NCBI RefSeq assembly: GCF_000974445.1
Contig: NZ_BBOJ01000022.1
Location: 186,001 to 250,000, forward strand
Reading direction: 5' to 3'
Length of the DNA stretch: 64,000 bases
From: Lentzea aerocolonigenes
GTDB lineage: Bacteria > Actinomycetota > Actinomycetes > Mycobacteriales > Pseudonocardiaceae
The position numbers and the translations under genes were made by a program. Positions 33,928 through 41,515 of this stretch are shown in pieces (the first letter of the stretch is position 1; the number at the start of each line of letters is the position of its first letter). The notes under the pieces are model-generated. The model was not told the DNA's origin, made no database searches, and worked only from the letters and a program-made list of their open reading frames with translations.

Positions 33928-35665
33928 GATCCCGCTGCGCCGCACGCTGGTGGTGCGGCTGACGGCCATCTCGGTGCTCATCGCGATCGGGTCGATCGCC
34001 GCCACCGCCTGGCTCGCGGTCACCACGACGACACGGGAGATCCAGCAGGAACGGGGAGCGGCGCTGTCGAGGGCGGCCACCGTCTACAACGACCTGCTCG
34101 GCTTCGCCGCCAGGAACCCGCGCTGGTCCGACGCCGCCGAACAGGTGAGGGTCGCGTCCGTCCGATCAGGACGCCGAGTCGCGGTGACCACAATGGACAG
34201 ACAGCCGCTCGTGGACTCCGGCGGGAAGGAGCCGCTGTCACTGCCGGCCGAGGCCAGCGCGGTGATCGACCCCTTGAAGGTCGACTCGGAGCTGGTGCCC
34301 GACATCGGGCCGGACCACGTCGATCCCCGTGCGACAGGGCCGTTTCAGCTCACCCCCGAGGAACGGGCCCGGCAGCAGACGCTGGCCGCGAAAGTGACGT
34401 TCTGCCTGCATGGCGATGGCGTGCGCTACCAGGTGCGGGAGCTGCCGACAGGCCGCGTCAGGATCACCGCCGCCCCCGGCTTCGACAACCAGGTCAGGCT
34501 GCTCAAGTGTGGACTGGAGGAACTCCAGGCTCCGACCACCACCGAGAAGGCCGCCCTCGCCCAGCTGAACGACCTGCTCCACGCCTGCCTGCAACGCCAG
34601 GGCCTGCCCCCGGCCGCGGTCGGCCTCGACCTCACGCCCACGTCCGGAAACGACACCCTGGCCAACCGGTCCTGTGTGGACTCGGCACGACGTCAGCAAC
34701 TGGCGGCGTTCGTCGCGCCGCCCGCGCTGCTGTTCGTCCTGGATCCGGCTACCGCGCACGGCAACGAGCTCACCCTGAACCGGGACGGCTGGGTGCGGAT
34801 CGCGCTGGTCGTGCTGGCGGTGGTCGCGGTCGCGATGCTCGCGATGATCTTCGTGTCGTCCAAGCTCTCCCTGCCACTGCGCGGACTGACCGCGGCGGCC
34901 GTCCGGGACGAGCGCGCTCCGGTGAGCACGCGTGACGAGATCGGCTATCTGGCGCAGGCGTTCAACTCACTGCAGGATCGCCGCCAGGATCTCGACGAGC
35001 AGCGCCGCCGGATGGTCGGCGACATCGCCCACGAGTTGCGCAACCCGCTCAACACCATCCGCGGCCGCCTGGAAGCGGTGGAGGACGGCCTGTTACCGCT
35101 GGACCGCGGGCTCGCCTCGATCGTGCTGGACGAAACGCTGCTGCTCCAACGAATCGTCAGCGACCTGCAGGACCTCGCTGCCGCCGACGCCGGACAGCTG
35201 CGCCTGAATCCCGAACCGCTGCGCCTCTCCGACATCGTCGACCAGGTCGTCACCACCCACCGTGGAGTGGGAACAGCCCGGCTGACCGGCTCGACGGCAG
35301 GTGATCCGGTGATCGTCGCCGACGAGGCACGCCTGAGGCAGGCTCTCGGCAACCTGGTGTCGAACGCGCTGCGGCACACCCCCATCACCGGCGAGGTGAC
35401 GGTGACCGCGTTCGTCGAGGGCGGCGAAGCGGTGATCACGGTGCGTGACACCGGCCCCGGTATCGACCCAGGCGACCTGCCGCACGTCTTCGACCGGTTC
35501 TGGCGAGCGGATCGATCGCGGGCACGGCACACTGGCGGCAGCGGACTAGGTCTGCCCATCGTGCGACACCTCGTCGAGGCCCACGGCGGCAGCGTGACCG
35601 CCGAGTCGCCGGGCGGGGCGCTGTTCACCGTTCGTCTCCCGCGAGCAGCAGAGCTGTCGATCTGA
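33917..35665 (+). CDS. Sensor histidine kinase with a large cysteine-containing sensor domain
   Basis: The 582-residue protein has helices at about 12-34 and 295-314 enclosing some 260 extracytoplasmic residues, then a HAMP linker, the HisKA box DIAHELRNPLNTIRG (near 372), and HATPase motifs NLVSNALRHTP, VRDTGPGID and GGSGLGLPIVRHLVEAHGG. The sensor contains cysteines at 163, 198, 224 and 253 in the pattern FCLHGDGV ... KCG ... ACLQRQGL ... SCV, mirroring the adjacent lipoprotein. It therefore probably reads the same extracytoplasmic signal as the efflux operon. Confidence 0.92.
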   Translation: MAPRIPLRRTLVVRLTAISVLIAIGSIAATAWLAVTTTTREIQQERGAALSRAATVYNDLLGFAARNPRWSDAAEQVRVASVRSGRRVAVTTMDRQPLVDSGGKEPLSLPAEASAVIDPLKVDSELVPDIGPDHVDPRATGPFQLTPEERARQQTLAAKVTFCLHGDGVRYQVRELPTGRVRITAAPGFDNQVRLLKCGLEELQAPTTTEKAALAQLNDLLHACLQRQGLPPAAVGLDLTPTSGNDTLANRSCVDSARRQQLAAFVAPPALLFVLDPATAHGNELTLNRDGWVRIALVVLAVVAVAMLAMIFVSSKLSLPLRGLTAAAVRDERAPVSTRDEIGYLAQAFNSLQDRRQDLDEQRRRMVGDIAHELRNPLNTIRGRLEAVEDGLLPLDRGLASIVLDETLLLQRIVSDLQDLAAADAGQLRLNPEPLRLSDIVDQVVTTHRGVGTARLTGSTAGDPVIVADEARLRQALGNLVSNALRHTPITGEVTVTAFVEGGEAVITVRDTGPGIDPGDLPHVFDRFWRADRSRARHTGGSGLGLPIVRHLVEAHGGSVTAESPGGALFTVRLPRAAELSI

Positions 35666-35992
35666 CAGCACAACTCCGTGATCTTCACCTGGGAATCGTC
35701 TGCGGAGCCGCTGGTCTGCGACACCGATCGCATCGCCCACCAGGATCCACGGCCGCCTGGGCGGTCGAACGCGCCTCGGACGGATTACGCAGCACCTGGC
35801 GGGTAGGCCCGCGTTGCTGCAACGGTTCGAAACGGCGCCACCGGCGGCGAAGGCGTTGATCGTGGCCGCGATGGACGCCCGGCGCACGTGGCACCAGAAC
35901 GTCTTGCCGCTGTCCCTGGTGGCACGCGCGCCAACCGCGTACCCGCCTGGCATCAGTGGCACCAGCGGCCTGGCGACTCGTTGGGGCCGGCG
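35666..35992. other. Gene-poor stretch before an integrase remnant
   Basis: About 330 bases with no supported gene. Several frames are open on both strands, but none shows a family or a good ribosome binding site. It may contain further decayed parts of the integrase gene whose recognisable piece starts at 35993. Confidence 0.4.
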
Positions 35993-36232
35993 ATCGACTA
36001 CGTGTCCGAGCCTCCGCCATTTCTGATCAAGATTCTGCGCGACCACCTCCAGCGGCACGACAGCGAGCTCGTGTTCACAGCGGACGATGGAACCTGTTTG
36101 TGGCGCAGCACCTTTGCTCAACGGATCCTTGAACCAGCCGTCAACGGCAACGAGGACAGGCCACGCACACGCGCCCGCACCGTTCCCATCCTGCCGGGCC
36201 TCACGTTCCACGGACAGCGTCACAGCCACAAA
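35993..36232 (+). pseudogene. Fragment of a tyrosine recombinase (phage-type integrase)
   Basis: One frame reads IDYVSEPPPFLIKILRDHL, then VFTADDGTCLWRSTFAQRIL and PILPGLTFHGQRHSHK. This is the late catalytic domain of a common actinobacterial integrase family, including the His-x-x-Arg-His box (here HGQRH). The normal continuation (TWLIxDG, GH box and the nucleophilic Tyr) is missing: after HSHK the sequence loses all similarity. The N-terminal two thirds cannot be found. It is a relic that marks a former integration event at the left edge of the accessory island. Confidence 0.65.
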
Positions 36233-36468
36233 CCTGGCTCAGCCGTCAAAGCACACCCACCGGCACCAGAACCAATCACTCGGCGACTCTCCGGTCCCGT
36301 TGCCTCATAACCAGACACAGCGACCCTCACCCCGTTGGTAAGAGGGACACCACATCCACGCAGGCCACCGACCCAGGAAACGATCATCCCTGGAGAAAGC
36401 CGCTCCAGAACCTCTCCACCAGAGCAGCACAAGGCGATCAAGAGGTGATCACCGGTGAAACACAAAGA

Positions 36469-36508
36469 AACCCCTCTGACCTGCGTAAACCGCAAGATCA
36501 GAGGGGTT
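36469..36508 (-). terminator. Rho-independent terminator for the nuclease-inhibitor operon
   Basis: AACCCCTCTGA and TCAGAGGGGTT form a perfect 11-base stem. Read on the minus strand the second arm is followed by TTTCTTTGTGTTTC, a T-rich tail. It lies 150 bases behind the ComJ-like stop codon. Confidence 0.75.
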
Positions 36509-36522
36509 CTCCGAAGAGTGGA

Positions 36523-36563
36523 CCTGACTACACAGTATGAGAACTCTGTTGTAGCAGCTCAGG
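36523..36563. other. Imperfect hairpin near the terminator
   Basis: CCTGACTACACAG and CTGTTGTAG plus TCAGG form a long stem with one mismatch and a small bulge around a 9-base loop. It may be a second termination structure or an old recombination site next to the integrase relic. Confidence 0.35.
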
Positions 36564-36658
36564 GGCCTGAACTGGCCATCAAGATCGTTGGACCCCGTGG
36601 CACCTGCCGCTGATTTGTGCTGGCCGGAGGGCGTCGCCCTTGCCCTCCGGCCCGACCC

Positions 36659-37162
36659 TCAGATCATGCTGTCCCAGCCGGGCCATGCCTTGCGGAGCTG
36701 CGGAGCGGACTCCTGGTCCCGTGGCCACAGGCGGAACCGATACGAGTCGAGGCCCTCCGCTCCCTCTCTGGCCTCCGTATAGCCCTGGCTGGAGACACGC
36801 GCCCGATAGCGCCCGGTCGGCACCTCAAAGTTCAGTGGATTCCAGCCGCCAGACGCCTCGAAGTAGAGCCGCCCGTCCGGTACGTCGAGATCGACATCGA
36901 CCACCTGATCCCAGTTGTCGTCATCGTCCGGCGGCTCGGCTTCCCACACCTCGATCCGCATCGGAGCGTTCAGGTTCCACTGCACTGGGGTGAGGACGTC
37001 AACCAGGCCGTCAGCCACACCGACGAAGCGGCGCGTCTGATGGGCATCGTCGAGCGCTTTGAGTACCGATTCGCGCTCTGGATCGGGGGCAACGCCGTAG
37101 ACGTAGACCTGACCGTGATCGATCTGGACTTCCACGTCCATCGTGGTGTTCGGGGAGGTCAT
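36659..37162 (-). CDS. ComJ-like nuclease inhibitor
   Basis: The 167-residue acidic protein has VDLDVPDGRLYFEASGGW followed by LNFEVPTGRYRARV, matching in layout the ComJ (Nin) family of Bacillus, a cytosolic inhibitor of the DNA-entry nuclease NucA. It starts at an ATG that overlaps the stop of the nuclease gene by one base (TGATG). The nuclease-then-inhibitor order is the same as nucA-nin in Bacillus. The assignment combines the weak sequence pattern with this strong context. It would protect the producing cell, as an immunity protein does. Confidence 0.65.
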   Translation of the reverse strand: MTSPNTTMDVEVQIDHGQVYVYGVAPDPERESVLKALDDAHQTRRFVGVADGLVDVLTPVQWNLNAPMRIEVWEAEPPDDDDNWDQVVDVDLDVPDGRLYFEASGGWNPLNFEVPTGRYRARVSSQGYTEAREGAEGLDSYRFRLWPRDQESAPQLRKAWPGWDSMI

Positions 37163-37779
37163 CAGCAGCTCTGTCCCAACGCGATGTCGATGCCTTGGAA
37201 CGGTCCGGGAGCGATCTTGTCCGGGTGGGTGATCACGACGAGAAAGTCATCTCCATCCACGATCCGAGCTGCGACGTACTTGGTACTCAGTGTGCCACCT
37301 TGGCACTGATTTTCACGTGCAGGCACCTCGTGCTCCTGCGAGCCCGCGCCGCCCTGCCTGGAGCTCGCGAAGGGGTACTCGTCGCACTGCCCGCCGTAGG
37401 GGCGGGGGAAGCTGGGCAGGCACACCTTCTTGCGGTTGTCCGCCTGACGCGTCGAGTCCTTCGTCAGCACGCCAGGGTGACCGGCCTTCCACGCGGTGGA
37501 CACGTTGCGCGTGATGAAGGGCATCTTGGCCGCGTCGAGGATCACGAACTTCAGGTCCTCGCACGCCTTCTCTTCGAGGCTCTTCTGAGGGGTGCACCGG
37601 CTCACCTGCGAGGCCGCCGACGCCGCCACCATGAACTGGGTTTCGCCCTCACCCACGAGTTCGACGCCGCCGATGAGGTTCTTGAACCCGTCGCCGATCA
37701 TCGTTCCTACCTCGGGCACCGCGACTGCCACCGCAGCAACGGCCACGACTACCAGAAGTGCGCGGCTCTTGACTGACAC
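37162..37779 (-). CDS. Secreted NucA/NucB-type deoxyribonuclease
   Basis: The 205-residue protein has an N-terminal signal or anchor segment (SRALLVVVAVAAVAVAVPEV), then a domain with several cysteines, and the nuclease core GGQCDEYPFASSRQGG ... VPARENQCQGG. The DEYPFA box and the later ENQ-QGG are the hallmark of NucA/NucB nucleases, which cut DNA non-specifically outside the cell. Cysteines at CTPQ, KAC, KKVC, GQC, NQC and the C-terminal SC suggest disulfides. It is followed by a ComJ-like gene. Confidence 0.8.
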   Translation of the reverse strand: MSVKSRALLVVVAVAAVAVAVPEVGTMIGDGFKNLIGGVELVGEGETQFMVAASAASQVSRCTPQKSLEEKACEDLKFVILDAAKMPFITRNVSTAWKAGHPGVLTKDSTRQADNRKKVCLPSFPRPYGGQCDEYPFASSRQGGAGSQEHEVPARENQCQGGTLSTKYVAARIVDGDDFLVVITHPDKIAPGPFQGIDIALGQSC

Positions 37780-37867
37780 TGCATCCCCCTACTTCGATCA
37801 CTCCGCGCAATCGTCACATTACGATCCGCTGAATCTGCGACGGATGGACGGTTATCGACCAATCGGA

Positions 37868-38224
37868 CTAGTCGACAGGTGCGACAACGGCCCGCCGGTC
37901 TCGGCGGAGCTTCTCCAACGCCTCGTCCAACAGCACTTGCAGGTCCCAGATCGAACGCCGCTCCAGCAACATGTCCCAGTGCGTGCGCGGAGGCTTGAGG
38001 ACTTTGGGCGTTGGCACGACCGCGAGCCGCTGTGACTCCCGGCCGTGACGTCGGCACTCCCACGTGTCGGGCAGCTCGGCATCGTGCGCGAACGGCATGT
38101 CGAATTGGTGACCTGCCGGACACTCGAAGCTCTCAACCTTTCGGACCGCCGAGCCGGCGCATTCCGGCTCGCCTGTCGCTTGGCTGGTCCCCCACGGCAC
38201 CCGTCCCGCGAACACTCGGGACAT
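37868..38224 (-). CDS. rbpA: RbpA, RNA polymerase-binding transcription factor (paralogue)
   Basis: The 118-residue product has the zinc-ribbon-like core FECPAGHQFDMPFAHDAELPDTWECRRHG and the C-terminal sigma-interacting KPPRTHWDMLLERRSIWDLQVLLDEAL, an unmistakable RbpA. RbpA binds RNA polymerase and group 1/2 sigma factors and stabilises the open complex in Actinobacteria. Standard RbpA begins MADRVLRGSRLGA; here it is MSRVFAGRVPWGTSQA, so this may be a second, accessory copy. GGGGGG precedes the ATG. It lies downstream of the lasso-peptide operon. Confidence 0.9.
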   Translation of the reverse strand: MSRVFAGRVPWGTSQATGEPECAGSAVRKVESFECPAGHQFDMPFAHDAELPDTWECRRHGRESQRLAVVPTPKVLKPPRTHWDMLLERRSIWDLQVLLDEALEKLRRDRRAVVAPVD

Positions 38225-38250
38225 CAATCCCCCTTCGGCCTTCGCCGAGG

Positions 38251-38266
38251 GCGGGCCGGAGCCCGC
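38251..38266 (-). terminator. Short GC-rich hairpin after the lasso operon
   Basis: GCGGGC-CGGA-GCCCGC directly follows the acetyltransferase stop (38281), and a second stem CCCTTCGGC/GCCGAGGG adjoins it. No T-run is present. It may separate the lasso operon from rbpA. Confidence 0.4.
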
Positions 38267-38280
38267 CGCTGCGGCGTCCC

Positions 38281-38877
38281 CTATCGCGATTCGTTGACTT
38301 GCTGCTTCACCACGGAGAGGCCGGGGAAGTCAGCAGGAATCGCGTCCATCAGCACTTCGTTGCACGGTTCGCCTGCCCAGTAACCAGACTGGCGACGCTC
38401 GCCGATCTGCCGGAACCCGGCCTTCTCGTAGGCCTTGACACCCGCGACGTTGGGCGCCAGCACTGACAGGTAGATGCAACGCAGGTTCGTCACATGGAAG
38501 CCGTAGTCCAGGGTGAGCCGGGTCGCGGCGCTACCGATCCCCCGACCGCGGTTCTCGGCAGGACCGATCAGGATGAAGAACTCGGCGCTGCGCTGGCGGT
38601 GGTCGATCTCCAGCGTCGTGGTGCCTACCGGCACGGGCTCGTCGCCCGACAGGTCGTAGATGGTGAACCGGGCTGAGTGCATCGTGTTCTTGACCTGGAT
38701 CGCGACGTTGGCGATGCGCTCTTCCAGCGATTCAGGGGTCTGCTGGCCGTAGCCAACGCGCACCCGTGGGTCGCTCTCCCATCGCCAGTAGGACTCGGCC
38801 AGGGCGCTGTCGAACGGCCCGAGTCCAACCTTGCCGTCGCTCAGCCAGATGATCGGTTCGCTGGTGTTCTCGCTGAT
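38281..38877 (-). CDS. albT: GNAT acetyltransferase of the lasso cluster, apparent ATC start
   Basis: The C-terminal 160 residues are a GNAT fold: VGTTTLEIDHRQRSAEFFI, the acetyl-CoA loop ENRGRGIGSAATRLTLDYG, then LSVLAPNVAGVKAYEKAGF. The homologous N-terminus (IIWLSDGKVGLGPFD ... ESYWRWESDPR) continues upstream of the first GTG to an in-frame TAA at 38893 and contains no ATG, GTG or TTG. An ATC (38877) nine bases after GAGGAG is the best placed start. In the albusnodin cluster a GNAT enzyme acetylates the core lysine, and the same task is inferred here. Confidence 0.78.
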   Translation of the reverse strand: MSENTSEPIIWLSDGKVGLGPFDSALAESYWRWESDPRVRVGYGQQTPESLEERIANVAIQVKNTMHSARFTIYDLSGDEPVPVGTTTLEIDHRQRSAEFFILIGPAENRGRGIGSAATRLTLDYGFHVTNLRCIYLSVLAPNVAGVKAYEKAGFRQIGERRQSGYWAGEPCNEVLMDAIPADFPGLSVVKQQVNESR

Positions 38878-38892
38878 GGTGATCGTCTCCTC

Positions 38893-39624
38893 TTAGTTCT
38901 GTTCCGGAACGGTTTTCAATGGTGTGTATCGAAGCGTTGACGAGGGCTCCGCAACGGGCTGTCCGTTCACGTCCACCCAGCAGTGGAACCGAATGGGGTC
39001 TGCGGCCACGCCGTGGCACCATGTAGCCCGCCGTCCGGACAAGCTCAGCGCCAGCACGGCGGCAACAGATTCCTCAAGACACGCCACCCGACTCGGCACG
39101 AACAGCGCGACCCAACGCACTGCGTTCAGGACCTCGTCCGCGTGGCCGACGGTGGCCAGCTGAGCAGGTCGCCGGTTGACCCAGCTCAGCAAACGGAGAA
39201 TCCGCGCCATCCTCCTGCGCCGCCGACCAACACGAAGCGTCCCCAAAACCAGCACCAGGGCCATCCCCGCAATCAACAACGCTCCTCGTGGTGCACGTCG
39301 CGGGCTGGACCATCCGGCTTGTGCCTCCTGCGTACCAAAACTCAAGGTCCACGACTGTCCGGCGACCGGCGCCGTCCACGGCGTGGGCGTCGCCGCCTCG
39401 ATCAAGACTTCGGCCTGGCGCAATCGCTCGCACACGTCCATCATCGGCTGCGAGTCCAGGCCGTTCGACCTGGACAGATCACCTGTGGCTGCCAGTTCCG
39501 CCCACCACCGTGCCGACGGTCCGATCAGGGTGTGCACGCCGCCGGAGCGGTAGTTCACAACGACCGTGGCCGGGCCAAGATCGCACGCCACGATGTGCGC
39601 CGGGGCAGTGAGGTAGCGGATCAC
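38893..39624 (-). CDS. albB: Lasso-peptide B protein: RRE domain fused to leader peptidase
   Basis: From a GTG overlapping the cyclase stop (GTGA) the protein has 243 residues. Residues 1-80 look like a PqqD/RRE leader-binding domain (APAHIVACDLGPATVVVNY, HTLIGPSARWWAELAATGDL). A hydrophobic helix follows at 113-132. Residues 140-243 are the transglutaminase-like protease with Cys182 (VACLEESVAAVLAL), His214 (IRFHCWVDVNG) and Asp218 or Glu226. It should bind the leader and cut after Leu31 of the precursor. B1 and B2 are often separate proteins; here they appear joined and membrane-tethered. Confidence 0.85.
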   Translation of the reverse strand: MIRYLTAPAHIVACDLGPATVVVNYRSGGVHTLIGPSARWWAELAATGDLSRSNGLDSQPMMDVCERLRQAEVLIEAATPTPWTAPVAGQSWTLSFGTQEAQAGWSSPRRAPRGALLIAGMALVLVLGTLRVGRRRRRMARILRLLSWVNRRPAQLATVGHADEVLNAVRWVALFVPSRVACLEESVAAVLALSLSGRRATWCHGVAADPIRFHCWVDVNGQPVAEPSSTLRYTPLKTVPEQN

Positions 39625-41447
39625 GAAGCATCTTCTCCGGCTCGCTGGGTGGGCGACCACTCGACGGGTTCTGCTGAGAACAAAGCCCGTAGCCACGCCT
39701 CGGCACTGATGACCGGGTCGACAGACTCGAACGCGCCCGGCACTCCGGCCGCAGCAGAGGAAAGCGCATGACGGAGCCTGGCGGGGTCGACCAGCCCGAG
39801 GGTGGCGAGATGCCCGTCGGCAAGCTCGTGAAGCGCGCCGAGGTTCGCCCGAATTCCCTGGTAGAAGTCGGACGTGAAGCTACCTTTCGTGGTACGCCTC
39901 GCAAGTGCAGGCGGAAACAAGTCCTCCATTGCGCGCCGCAGCACGGGTTTGTACTCGGCAGGCCCAGGCCGAGAATCCAACGAAATCGACAAGTACGTGT
40001 CGACGACGCGGGAATCAAGGAACGGGTTATGCAGCGGCACACCGTGATGTTCCGCAAGCTGTACGTCCGCCCTCGCAGTCCGGCCAACCACAGACATTGC
40101 CTCAGCGGCTACAAGCGACGTGAAGCCCGATCGAGGCAAAGGGGCCGAATGCGCAGCGATACCAGTGACCAGGGATGCTGCCAGTTCGCGAGCCTCGGCC
40201 GTGGACCAGCGCGGTTGCAACGCCACTGGGACCCAGTTGACCGCCGAGGCGTTTCGAGCGGGTGTGCCTGTGCGCCACGCTCGGGCAAGCGACCACAGCG
40301 CATTTGGTCGATCACTTCGAGCAGTGCGGATGGAGTCCGCGAGCAACGGCCACACCGCATAGCGGCGTAGTCGAGCCAAGGCAACAGATTCGGTCCACGC
40401 GCGGCGGAGCCGACGGCTAGCGACCAGGTCGGCGAGCATGATCGGCTCAGTGCACAGCAGACTGTCGCCGCCGTCTCCGGTCATGTGACAGTCGGTTCCG
40501 AACTGGTCGCGCATCCAGTCGAGCTGAGCAGCAAAGTGCTTGTACGCGATGGTGGACGGGGCGGGCTCGTCAGTGACCGGCACCGTGTCGAGAGCGCGGT
40601 ACGGCTCGTATCCGGTGGCGCCGATCGGCATGAACCGGTGCGTGATGCCGGGGTGCAACCCAGCTTCACGGGCGTACCCGAGATCCCCCTCTGTGGTTGC
40701 GTCGGTGGCGTGGACGGTTACCCCGGTGATCGTCCTGTCAGGACACAAGTACTCGGCCGAGAGGAGAGCCAGAGTTGTGGAGTCGAGTCCTCCCGACAGG
40801 TCCACGGTGGGATTCTTCGCGCTCTCCACGCGCACTGCCGCGGCCAACGACAGTTCAACTCGAAGCTGGAACGGCAGGTCTCCCGAACGCGACTGCGGGC
40901 GCCACACCTGCTGAACGTCCAGCTGCCCGGTGTTGGACAGCACCACGCGGTGGCCGGACGGCGCCAGGGCGACGCCGGCGAACATCGACCGATCGTGCGA
41001 CATCCGCGCGACGGCCGGAGCAAGCAGTTCGACGGCGAGTTGGTGGGAGTCGAGTTCCTGCGCGGTCAGCGCCGCCAAGGCACGCGAACTCGACGCCCAG
41101 TAGACCCCGTTGTCGGCGGCCAGGGTGTAGATCGGCCAGACCCCGCCGAGGTCAGTCCACACCGTCGTGGCCTCGTCGGTGGTCTCCACCACGGTGTATG
41201 CACCCGGCCAACGTCGCACGATGTCATCCGGTACGCCATGCGTGGCCAGACGCGCGAGGTCAGCCTCAGAGGCACCACACGAACCGACGACGGCAACACT
41301 CCGGCTGGCGGTCCGGGCCGTTCGGATCTCCTGTTCCTGCCGTGATCCGACCAGCCAGCAGTCGGCGACGTCGAACCACATTCTGCTGGAGTGTCGCGGT
41401 TCGCGTCGCGCTTGAGCTGGCCCTCGAAAGCCGCCGTACCAGAACAT
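39621..41447 (-). CDS. albC: Lasso-peptide cyclase (asparagine synthetase-like C protein)
   Basis: The 608-residue enzyme has an amidotransferase-like N-terminal half without the catalytic Cys2 and a C-terminal synthetase domain with the pyrophosphate loop VDLSGGLDSTTLAL near residue 215 and HMTGDGGDSLL near 330. Lasso cyclases use ATP to activate the side-chain carboxylate of the core and form the isopeptide ring. GGGGAGG precedes the ATG at 41447, which lies just after the intercistronic hairpin. Next come the overlapping B gene and then the acetyltransferase gene. Confidence 0.9.
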   Translation of the reverse strand: MFWYGGFRGPAQARREPRHSSRMWFDVADCWLVGSRQEQEIRTARTASRSVAVVGSCGASEADLARLATHGVPDDIVRRWPGAYTVVETTDEATTVWTDLGGVWPIYTLAADNGVYWASSSRALAALTAQELDSHQLAVELLAPAVARMSHDRSMFAGVALAPSGHRVVLSNTGQLDVQQVWRPQSRSGDLPFQLRVELSLAAAVRVESAKNPTVDLSGGLDSTTLALLSAEYLCPDRTITGVTVHATDATTEGDLGYAREAGLHPGITHRFMPIGATGYEPYRALDTVPVTDEPAPSTIAYKHFAAQLDWMRDQFGTDCHMTGDGGDSLLCTEPIMLADLVASRRLRRAWTESVALARLRRYAVWPLLADSIRTARSDRPNALWSLARAWRTGTPARNASAVNWVPVALQPRWSTAEARELAASLVTGIAAHSAPLPRSGFTSLVAAEAMSVVGRTARADVQLAEHHGVPLHNPFLDSRVVDTYLSISLDSRPGPAEYKPVLRRAMEDLFPPALARRTTKGSFTSDFYQGIRANLGALHELADGHLATLGLVDPARLRHALSSAAAGVPGAFESVDPVISAEAWLRALFSAEPVEWSPTQRAGEDAS

Positions 41448-41468
41448 GTGTTTACCTCCCCAGGTGGC

Positions 41469-41502
41469 GTTGGTGCCCGGCTGGGCAGAGCCGGGCACCA
41501 AC
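41469..41502 (-). promoter_or_regulatory. Perfect 14-base hairpin between lasso precursor and cyclase genes
   Basis: GTTGGTGCCCGGCT and AGCCGGGCACCAAC form a perfect stem around a 6-base loop, starting 14 bases after the precursor stop and ending about 20 bases before the cyclase start. It lacks a T-run. Such intercistronic hairpins commonly stabilise or partially terminate the precursor message so that peptide exceeds enzyme. Confidence 0.7.
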
Positions 41503-41515
41503 GCACACGAATGGA

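Noticed and set aside
36500-36570. tRNA gene as attachment site next to the integrase relic
   Set aside because: The hairpins here do not fold into a cloverleaf, and no T-loop consensus is present.
38281-38763. Acetyltransferase starting at the internal GTG 38763
   Set aside because: It would remove the conserved N-terminal strand and helix (WLSDGKVGLGPFD, ESYWRWESDP) of this GNAT family and leave 130 bases uncoded in a tight operon with GAGGAG at the upstream end.
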